A DNA stretch of 64,000 bases, taken from NCBI RefSeq assembly GCF_008831285.2, contig NC_045150.1, positions 16,181,362-16,245,361 on the forward strand, read 5' to 3'. The stretch is from Nymphaea colorata. Lineage: Eukaryota; Streptophyta; Magnoliopsida; Nymphaeales; Nymphaeaceae. The notes below the pieces were generated by a model. That model had not been told where the DNA came from. It saw only the letters and a program-made list of their open reading frames with translations, and did no database searches. Position numbers and translations under genes: made by a program. Below, one piece after another: positions 56,195 to 64,000 of the stretch; the stretch's first letter is position 1; every line of letters starts with the position of its first letter.

Positions 56195-56275
56195 AAAGGG
56201 TATTCCCCTTTCCTGAAAATACAGCTTAGTTTCCTTTTTTTCAAATTAGTCATTACCATCCTTTAAAATCAAAGG

Positions 56276-56329
<54 letters not shown>

Positions 56330-56619
56330 CAGAGACAGAGAGAGAAGGAAATTGGTACACCCCAAACCCTTACGTCATGGATAAAAATAATTTGATAAGA
56401 AACATGGTTTGGTTTAAGTTGTTTTTAAGGAAGATAGAGATTTCTCCATCATCAGAATTTTGATGTAAAATAAACTGTTCAATATATGAGCTGTCCAACT
56501 AAATTTTAGAAAATTATTCACTCATTATATGTTTGATATCAGCTTATTCTTAAGATCACATATAATCATTGCACTTAATAGCCGTGTGATTTTGCCCCTG
56601 ACCTAATGGCTTGAGACCT

Positions 56620-56664
<45 letters not shown>

Positions 56665-56677
56665 TATACATATATAT
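56195..56677 (-). repeat. Microsatellite-ending repeats of unit C, left of Copia-2
   Basis: The first copy has (TA)n(GA)n at 56278-56345. The second begins with the GACCTAATGGCTTGAGACC side at about 56599 and is split in its TA run by Copia-2. Confidence 0.6.
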
Positions 56678-56858
56678 TGTTATGAGAGAGAGAGAGAGGC
56701 GGCAAAAAGTAATCCTCCATTACGTGACCCTAATCTCTATTAAGAGATTAGGGTTAGGGAAAATTACAAGAGAAGTCCACTAAAAATAACAAAACATTTA
56801 AAGAGACCTTCCCTAACTTCCTAATATTTCAGAAAAACCCTTTTTTGTATCTTTAACA
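56678..56858 (-). repeat. Copia-2 3' LTR
   Basis: 181 bp. Contains a perfect 11-bp inverted repeat with a 4-base loop at 56728-56753. Confidence 0.95.
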
Positions 56859-56869
56859 CTCCCCCTCAA
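56859..56869 (-). other. Copia-2 polypurine tract
   Basis: TTGAGGGGGAG on the minus strand, next to the 3' LTR and overlapping the pol stop codon, as in Copia-1. Confidence 0.85.
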
Positions 56870-57225
56870 GCTGGAGCATATATATCAATCATGCTCAGCT
56901 TGTTACAACATCTCAAGAAATCGCCTAAGGGAAGAGCTTTAGTGAGAATATCTGCTGCCTGATCTTCTGAGGAGACATGAATAGTGCTAACAATTCCTCC
57001 TTGAACTAAGTCCCGAATATAGTGGCAATCTACTTCAATGTGTTTAGTCCGCTCATGGAAGACAAGATTGTTAACGATATATGTAGCTGCCTTGTTGTCA
57101 CAATACATCTTCATTGGGAGATTCACTGGGACATCCAACTCTACAAGTAGTGATCTAACCCACGACATTTCAGCCACAGTTTGAGCCATAGCCCTATATT
57201 CCGACTCAGCACTAGAACGAGCCAC
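56866..57225 (-). pseudogene. Copia-2 RNase H C-terminal part
   Basis: The last 119 codons of the same frame as the main polyprotein, separated from it by a TAG at 57247-57249 and a few codons. It contains ARSSAESEYRAMA, YCDNKAATYI, HERTKHIEVDCHYIRD and ADILTKALP, the end of Copia RNase H. It cannot be a gene of its own, since its first codon is not a biological start. Confidence 0.9.
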
Positions 57226-57246
57226 AACATTCTGCTTCTTGCTCCT

Positions 57247-60200
57247 CTAGGAAATAAGATTACCGCCCACAAAGACACAAAACCCGGTAGTAGACTTCCG
57301 ATCATCTACAGATCCAGCATAATCAGCATCACTATACGCCTCGATGTCAACACATTCTCCTTTCTTGAACCATAGCCCCTTTCCCGGGGCTGATTTCAAG
57401 TATCTTACAATCATTAGAGCTGCATCCCAGTGAACTTTTCGGGGTTTTTCCATGAATTGGCTCAACTTATTCACAGCAAAGCTAATGTCGGGACGAGTGA
57501 CAGTCAAATATAACAGTTTCCCTATCAGAGATCTGTAAGATCTAGAGTCAAACAGCTCTGAGTCATCATCATGTATATGAATGCGAGGATTCATGGGAAG
57601 TGTGGCAGGTTTAGCCCCCAATAGTCCCGTTTCCTGTAGAAGATCAAGAGCATATTTCCTTTGAGACACTACAACTCCTTTATTACTACGAGCCACCTCA
57701 ATACCAAGAAAATAACGAAGTTGTCCAAGGTCTTTGGTAACAAAGTGTTTCTGTAAAAACTCCTTTGTTTGAGCTATCTCTTGATCATTTTCCCCTGTAA
57801 GAACAATATCATCCACGTAGACAATCAATATCACAACTTCTGCTGAGCCTCGCTTGATAAACAATGAGTGATCAAGCTGGGATCGGCTAAATCCACACTT
57901 AGATAACACTTCAGTAAGCTTTTGGAACCATGCACGGGGACTCTGTTTGAGTCCATAAATAGCCTTCTTTAACTTGCATACCTTGGAACACTCCCCTTGT
58001 CGCTCAAAACCAGGTGGTTGCTGCATATAAACAATTTCAGAAAGGTCTCCATATAGAAAGGCATTTTTGACATCCAATTGAAAAAGAGGCCACTCTCGTT
58101 GGACAGCAAGAGAGATAATCAAGCGAATAGTGCCCAACCGAGCCACAGGCGAAAAGGTCTCAAAGAAGTCAACACCATAAGTCTGAGTATACCCTTTTGC
58201 GACAAGACGAGCCTTGAACCTTTCAACTGACCCATCATAATGATACTTGATGGTGAATACCCATCGTGAGCCAACCACATCACAGCGTGTTGGGGGGTCT
58301 ACCAAATCCCAAGTCTCCCGAAAAAGAAGAGCATCCATTTCCTCCTGCATAGCTTGTCGCCAACGTGGATCTAACAGGGCGTGATGGTGCGAGGACGGGA
58401 TAACATGACTAGATAAAGCTTGATCAAACTGTACTAAGTGTGTACTCAGATGAGCAGTAGAGACTGAATTAGATATAGGATGTAAGGTACACTGTCGCTT
58501 GCCCTTGCGAATAGCAATAGGGAGATTTGCTGCAGAATAGTCATCACTTAAACCTGAGTCTGTCTTATCAGTAGAGCTTACCTCTTGAAACGATGCTGGT
58601 GGACGGTTGAGAGAGGGACCTAGACGACGAGTGTAAACCAACGGAGGCTCAAGAAAATGTTCATGTGACCTAGGTTGAGATGATGGAAATGACTCAAGTG
58701 ACACTGGTGGAATAGGAAGAGGTATAGGTGCATGCATCTCAGATGAAGAGGGACTTGACGGAGGGAAATAAGGACGAGACTCAAAGAAGGTAACATCCGC
58801 ACTGATAATGTCTTTGTTGGTCAAGGGATCAAAGCATTTGTATCCCTTTTGATTAGCTGAATAGCCAATAAAGATACATTTGATGGCTTGGGCAGCAAGT
58901 TTGCTTTTGTTTGGGCCTAGGATATGTGCAAAGCAAGTGCATCCAAAAACTTTGGGAGGTAAATGAAATAATGAACGCCCTGGATATAGAATTTGAATTG
59001 GAATACGGTCTTGAATGGAGGAAGAGGGTAATCTATTAATGAGGTAACACGCAGTAAGGATAGCATCACCCCAAAAATAGGCAGGCATGTGAGAATGTAA
59101 CATGAGGGTACGAGCTACGTTTAGGAGTTGCCGATGTTTGCGTTCGGCTACACCATTCTGTTGGGACGTATGTGGACAAGTATATTGAGGTCGAATTCCA
59201 TGGTCGGCATAAAACTGAAGTAGAATGGAAGACTTGAATTCAAGAGCATTATCAGTGCGAATATTTTTGACAATGAATCCAAACTGAGTTTTTATTTCCT
59301 TGATAAATTTTTGAAGAATACATATGACTTCAGATCTTTCCCTTAACAAGAAAACCCAACTGACTCTAGTAAAATCATCAACTAGAACAAGATAATATCG
59401 AAGACATGATCGAAAAGGAACCCGACTAGGACCCCATACATCCACATGAATGAGATCAAAAGGACTCTGACTCGATGGACTCTGACTCGAAGGAAAGCTG
59501 CTCCGTGTATGCTTGCCCAACTGGCAGGCATCACATAAGAAGGACTCTGATGCAGGAATGTCTGGAAACATGCGACGAAGTTTTGGTACGGAAGGATGAC
59601 CCAATCTGATATGCCATTGGAAGGGAGAAGGCTTGGAAGGGACTGAAGATGCAGCAACATCAAATGGGATTGACAAAAAATAAAGGCCCTCACGCTCATG
59701 GCCGCCACCAATCATCTTCCCAGTTGGTAAGTCCTGAAAAGAACAAGAGTCAGATTCAAAAATGACTTTACATTGTAAGTCGATAGCTAGCTGCTTCACA
59801 GATATCAAATTAACAGGAAACTGAGGTGCATATAGCACATGTGTAATAGTGCCTAAATGTGGAAGATAAATATCACCGATACCCAAAACAGGGGACAACT
59901 TGCCATCAGCCAGCTTAACATACTGTGGTGTAGAAAATCTGACAAATGATGAAAAATTTTGTGGTTGATTACAACAATGTCTAGAAGCGCCCGAGTCTAT
60001 CATCCATGTCATACCTGGATCAGCAGTAGGAGCACCAACAGAGAATGCTGAATCTACAACAGCAGCATTGGTAGATGTAGAGGCAGATGTAGAGCCAGAC
60101 CTCTGAGCAAGAACACGATCATATTCATCCTTACTTAGGCTAAGAGAATATGACATAGATATAGAAGGATCAGTAGAAGACTCAACCATAGATATTGTTG

Positions 60201-61098
60201 CCTTTGAATGAGTTGCCTGGGATGAAGAAGGACCTCTGCTTGTGGTGATTCTACCTCCACCACGTCCAGAGGAAACATTAGACCTGAGGTGAGGATGTTT
60301 GTCCCAACAACGGTCCTCTAGATGACCAATTTTGCCACAATAAGAGCACTGAAATCTGCCACGTCCAGCACCACGGCCTGTACCACACCCCCTAGTGCCT
60401 CCAAAAGAACTAGGGCCCCGTCCTCCTGATATCACAAGTGCAGAGACTGGTATGTCATGCGTAGTCTGAGAAAGAGTGGCTGCAAAGCGACTCAGCCTAT
60501 TATACGTGTCTGCTAAATCTGGAAGTTCACTGCCTGTTAGAATTTGAGACTTTGCCACAGAGTATTTTGAAGATAGGCCACATAAAAACTTTGCCACCAT
60601 ACCAGTCTCAACGTGTGATGCATAACAATGCTGGCAAGGTGGGCGAAGAGCCTTTAACCGTTCATATGCAGCAGTCAAAGTAGCAAAATATTGAGATAGG
60701 TCTTGATCCCCTTGTCGAATGTTGCATAACTCCTCTTCTAGTTGTAGGATCTTGATTACTTTAGTGGCATGCGAGTATGTCTTTCTCAAGAAAGACCACA
60801 TATCCTTGGCCTTGGTATAATATGCAATAGTTGGGGCTATATGAGACTCCACACTATTCATAATCCAAGAAATAACAATATAATTATCTTCATCCCACGC
60901 AGCATATATTCCTTTTTTCTCAATAGGTTCATCCTCCTCAAGAATATATTTCTTCCTATGACCAGCCATCGACATTATGAATACCCTAGACCATATTTCA
61001 TAATTTGAGCCATTAAGTTTCATTGTGGTTCCATAAGAGAATGAATTCCCAGCCATCTTGTAGTCAGTAGACCCTTCAGATTTACTGTTTTCAGCCAT
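57247..61098 (-). CDS. Copia-2 gag-pol polyprotein, stopped in RNase H
   Basis: 1283 residues from ATG 61098 (MAENSKSEGS). The gag includes NGSNYEIWSRVF and a CCHC zinc knuckle C251/C254/H259/C264 (CSYCGKIGHLEDRC) after a Gly-Arg-rich stretch. The protease active site is D368-S-G-A. The integrase has the zinc-binding HHCC set, DVWGPS, RTDNALEF and GVAERKHRQ. The RT has [31 protein letters not shown] and VYVDDIVLTG, and RNase H has DADYAG and RKSTTGFCVF. The frame stops at TAG 57247-57249, where relatives such as Copia-1 have the Trp of the TWKSKKQ-type segment. The RNase H is therefore cut, while all upstream domains look intact. Confidence 0.93.
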   Translation of the reverse strand: MAENSKSEGSTDYKMAGNSFSYGTTMKLNGSNYEIWSRVFIMSMAGHRKKYILEEDEPIEKKGIYAAWDEDNYIVISWIMNSVESHIAPTIAYYTKAKDMWSFLRKTYSHATKVIKILQLEEELCNIRQGDQDLSQYFATLTAAYERLKALRPPCQHCYASHVETGMVAKFLCGLSSKYSVAKSQILTGSELPDLADTYNRLSRFAATLSQTTHDIPVSALVISGGRGPSSFGGTRGCGTGRGAGRGRFQCSYCGKIGHLEDRCWDKHPHLRSNVSSGRGGGRITTSRGPSSSQATHSKATISMVESSTDPSISMSYSLSLSKDEYDRVLAQRSGSTSASTSTNAAVVDSAFSVGAPTADPGMTWMIDSGASRHCCNQPQNFSSFVRFSTPQYVKLADGKLSPVLGIGDIYLPHLGTITHVLYAPQFPVNLISVKQLAIDLQCKVIFESDSCSFQDLPTGKMIGGGHEREGLYFLSIPFDVAASSVPSKPSPFQWHIRLGHPSVPKLRRMFPDIPASESFLCDACQLGKHTRSSFPSSQSPSSQSPFDLIHVDVWGPSRVPFRSCLRYYLVLVDDFTRVSWVFLLRERSEVICILQKFIKEIKTQFGFIVKNIRTDNALEFKSSILLQFYADHGIRPQYTCPHTSQQNGVAERKHRQLLNVARTLMLHSHMPAYFWGDAILTACYLINRLPSSSIQDRIPIQILYPGRSLFHLPPKVFGCTCFAHILGPNKSKLAAQAIKCIFIGYSANQKGYKCFDPLTNKDIISADVTFFESRPYFPPSSPSSSEMHAPIPLPIPPVSLESFPSSQPRSHEHFLEPPLVYTRRLGPSLNRPPASFQEVSSTDKTDSGLSDDYSAANLPIAIRKGKRQCTLHPISNSVSTAHLSTHLVQFDQALSSHVIPSSHHHALLDPRWRQAMQEEMDALLFRETWDLVDPPTRCDVVGSRWVFTIKYHYDGSVERFKARLVAKGYTQTYGVDFFETFSPVARLGTIRLIISLAVQREWPLFQLDVKNAFLYGDLSEIVYMQQPPGFERQGECSKVCKLKKAIYGLKQSPRAWFQKLTEVLSKCGFSRSQLDHSLFIKRGSAEVVILIVYVDDIVLTGENDQEIAQTKEFLQKHFVTKDLGQLRYFLGIEVARSNKGVVVSQRKYALDLLQETGLLGAKPATLPMNPRIHIHDDDSELFDSRSYRSLIGKLLYLTVTRPDISFAVNKLSQFMEKPRKVHWDAALMIVRYLKSAPGKGLWFKKGECVDIEAYSDADYAGSVDDRKSTTGFCVFVGGNLIS

Positions 61099-61567
61099 AG
61101 TAAATAAAGAAGACCAGATTGACGCAAACGTTTAAAGAAAGAGGGCTAGGAAATTACTGTCACTTCAGATCTGGTTCAGCCGATGACAAAAACAAGAATG
61201 AACTCCCAACGACTGAAGACTGTTGCTCCCAACGACTGAAGACTGCTGCCACTTATAACAGCAGCTAGTTCTCATAAAACTTCCTGTCCACGTGTCAAAG
61301 AAATCCACGAAATCAAACAAAAAACTTGTGCTAAGGATCAGCAACAGTCCTCACACAGCCTTTCTTTACTGAATTTGTATCCACGATCTATAGAAAAAAT
61401 CTGATCATATTCAAAAACCTGAATTTATAAGCAGCACATAGACTCCACAAAGCATCCACAACACCTCACGGAGCTTGACTTTACCGAAACTGTATTTACG
61501 ATCATCACAAACCACAGCGTCACACGTCACGCTGCATCCACAATAGTCTCTTCATACGACCAATATG

Positions 61568-61608
61568 AGGATCTGATCACGCCTTCCACATAGGCGTGAT
61601 CAGGTCCT
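61568..61608. repeat. Inverted repeat in the Copia-2 leader
   Basis: AGGATCTGATCACGCC (61568-61583) and GGCGTGATCAGGTCCT (61593-61608) can pair over 16 bases with one mismatch around a 9-base loop. The stem contains the palindrome TGATCA. It lies between the primer site and gag. Confidence 0.85.
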
Positions 61609-61820
61609 CTTTCTCATGGCACGCCCAACCCCTATTCCCTCACTGTCTCCTTATTGGGTGATAAGAGGGAATAAGGAGTAGCGGTGACAAGGAGAGAACA
61701 AAAGAAAAAGAAGGAACGAACTCACTTGGCTGTTCGCCGGAAAGATTGTCGCCGGAGAAGATGGTGATCGCCGGAGAAGGTCACCGGAAAGCGCACTGTG
61801 CCATCGACGCCCACACCCGC

Positions 61821-61830
61821 TCTGATACCA
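61821..61830 (-). other. Copia-2 primer binding site (initiator Met-tRNA)
   Basis: TGGTATCAGA on the minus strand (continuing GCGGG), directly after the 5' LTR, as in Copia-1. Confidence 0.93.
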
Positions 61831-62011
61831 TGTTACGAGAGAGAGAGAGAGGCGGCAAAAAGTAATCCTCCATTACGTGACCCTAATCTCTATTAAGAGA
61901 TTAGGGTTAGGGAAAATTACAAGAGAAGTCCACTAAAAATAACAAAACATTTAAAGAGACCTTCCCTAACTTCCTAATATTTCAGAAAAACCCTTTTTTG
62001 TATCTTTAACA
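61831..62011 (-). repeat. Copia-2 5' LTR
   Basis: 181 bp, nearly identical to 56678-56858, with the same internal hairpin at 61881-61906. Confidence 0.95.
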
Positions 62012-62970
<959 letters not shown>

Positions 62971-63163
62971 TGACAGAGAAAGATTCATGCATGATCTCAA
63001 GGAGTGAGGCTGTGGCATGCTTACTTGTCCTGCTGGGGATGGCTCGCCTCCTTGACAATGTCAAACTTCCAGTTAAAGAGTGAGGCTGGGGCACGCTTAC
63101 TGGTACACTTGACTTCATCCACCAAGTTAGTGTGCAAAGTAGTTTGTGGTTTAACTCTACGTC

Positions 63164-64000
63164 TATATAAGTGTGCACATACAACCGCTGTGATTGCACA
63201 GGCAGCAGCTAGCAAGAAGGATTTTACGTAAACATTCGAACAAGGGTCCTAAATTCTTCACCGCAACCACGCATAATGGGATCGATGGACAGAAGGTGAA
63301 GTTAACAGGTACCATAATCTGTCCGCTGGTTCTCTTTCATATCTCTATCTCCAATTGCTATTATCACAGGTTGTTATCTTCATCAACTTTCCCATCATGA
63401 TTTCTTTCTTGTTCTCCTCCTCCTTCTTCTTGTTCTTCAAGGTTATTTACCATTGATAGGTTCAACTACTTCTTTGGTTGGACTTGTTTTGCAGTCACTG
63501 CTCGCTTTAATAAAGACCACAATATCTGCAGGAAAGATCCTTGTGTATGGATTGAGTATGCTAATGACGCCCTTCGCTGCACCTAGAAACCTGTAGGTAA
63601 GAGACCCGAACTGTTATTCGGATCTCAAGAACAAATATGCATTGTGTTGCTTCCTTCAAAATGCAAATTTTCTTCAACGAAAATCATAAGAGTGTACGGG
63701 TATTTCGATTCAGAGAGAGAGCAAGAGAGAGTTGTTTCCATTAAAATGTCAAATTTCTTAAATGAAAATCATAAGAGGAAGAGGGGAAGACAAGAACAGG
63801 TCAAATTAGCCTCTACAATGGCACCCTTAATTCCACATCACCACTCTTCAATACCATCCGGACAATATTCTTCAAGATGACGTGGTCAATACATGAAACC
63901 CAGCCTAACCTGTTGTGCTACCCATCATTCAGAGAGAGAGAGAGAGGGAGAGAGAGACCTTTTTACTTATATTTAGTAATATTTCTGCATGCTACAGTCA
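63164..64000 (+). pseudogene. G1 copy C, defective and cut by the window end
   Basis: TATA box TATATAAG at 63164-63171 and exon 1 donor at 63308/63309 (AACAG followed by GTACC). Exon 2 lies at about 63454-63592. The acceptor before exon 2 reads ACCAT where L2 has ACCAG, and the exon 2 frame has a TAG at 63584-63586 where L2 has TAC and A/B have GAG. The exon 2 donor GTAGGTAAG is intact. The following conserved frame (KMSNFLNENHKRKRGRQ to SGQYSSR) ends at 63880. The last exon is beyond the window. Two independent defects mark this copy as a pseudogene. Confidence 0.45.

Larger units (their letters stand above)
56678..62011 (-). mobile_element. Copia-2: near-complete Ty1/Copia LTR retrotransposon
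   Basis: A 5334-bp element in minus orientation with two 181-bp LTRs differing at one base that I can see (TGTTATGAG against TGTTACGAG). It has a Met-tRNA primer site beside the 5' LTR, a purine tract beside the 3' LTR, and flanking TATAT on both sides (56673-56677 and 62012-62016), consistent with a 5-bp duplication although the site is itself a TA repeat. The gag-pol frame runs from 61098 to 56866 (1411 codons) with a single in-frame TAG at 57247-57249. It is related to Copia-1 in layout but clearly a different family. Confidence 0.95.

Overview
The window looks like plant nuclear DNA: AT-rich, full of (TA)n and (GA)n microsatellites, and dominated by plant-type mobile elements. These are two nearly intact Ty1/Copia elements primed by initiator Met-tRNA, a large Ty3/Gypsy element of the Tat/Ogre type, a non-autonomous hAT element with 8-bp target duplications, and older fragments. 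The species cannot be told from the sequence. No tRNA, rRNA, CRISPR array or clearly functional single-copy gene was found.

The host part is one repeated segment of roughly 9-11 kb that I read in several copies. On the left arm it lies inverted: L0 (about 1-4420, most diverged), L1 (about 6900-10268, internally deleted), L2 (about 10270-25150) and L3 (25240-25547, only a 3' end). On the right arm it lies in direct tandem: A (35109-44226), B (44227-53398) and C (53399 to the window end). Each full unit carries, in unit order, a spacer with a fossil Copia fragment, two short repeats ending in (TC)n/(TA)n, a gene-like region G1 (unknown family, conserved reading frame in two exons), a gene-like region G2 (proline-rich, His-Gln-Pro-Ser repeats), a microsatellite, a 1.1-kb hAT element, a MITE-like stretch, and G3 (5' part of a gene with a possible transit peptide).

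Younger elements interrupt this array. Copia-1 (14608-19767, minus strand) sits inside the fossil Copia of L2. Copia-2 (56678-62011, minus strand) sits in the TA microsatellite of unit C. Each has LTRs differing by about one base and a single pol frame broken only by two or one in-frame stops. A Tat/Ogre element (about 25548-35008, plus strand) with a 3.8-kb LTR, an extra plant-mobile-domain ORF, gag, protease, G-patch and partial RT is inserted in the last exon of a G2 copy and is cut off by a 100-N assembly gap (35009-35108).

The most informative points are the inverted and tandem architecture, the conserved but unrecognised G1 family, the W-box-rich Ogre LTR, structured or repeated leaders in the two Copia elements, and signs that sequence next to the gap is poorly polished.
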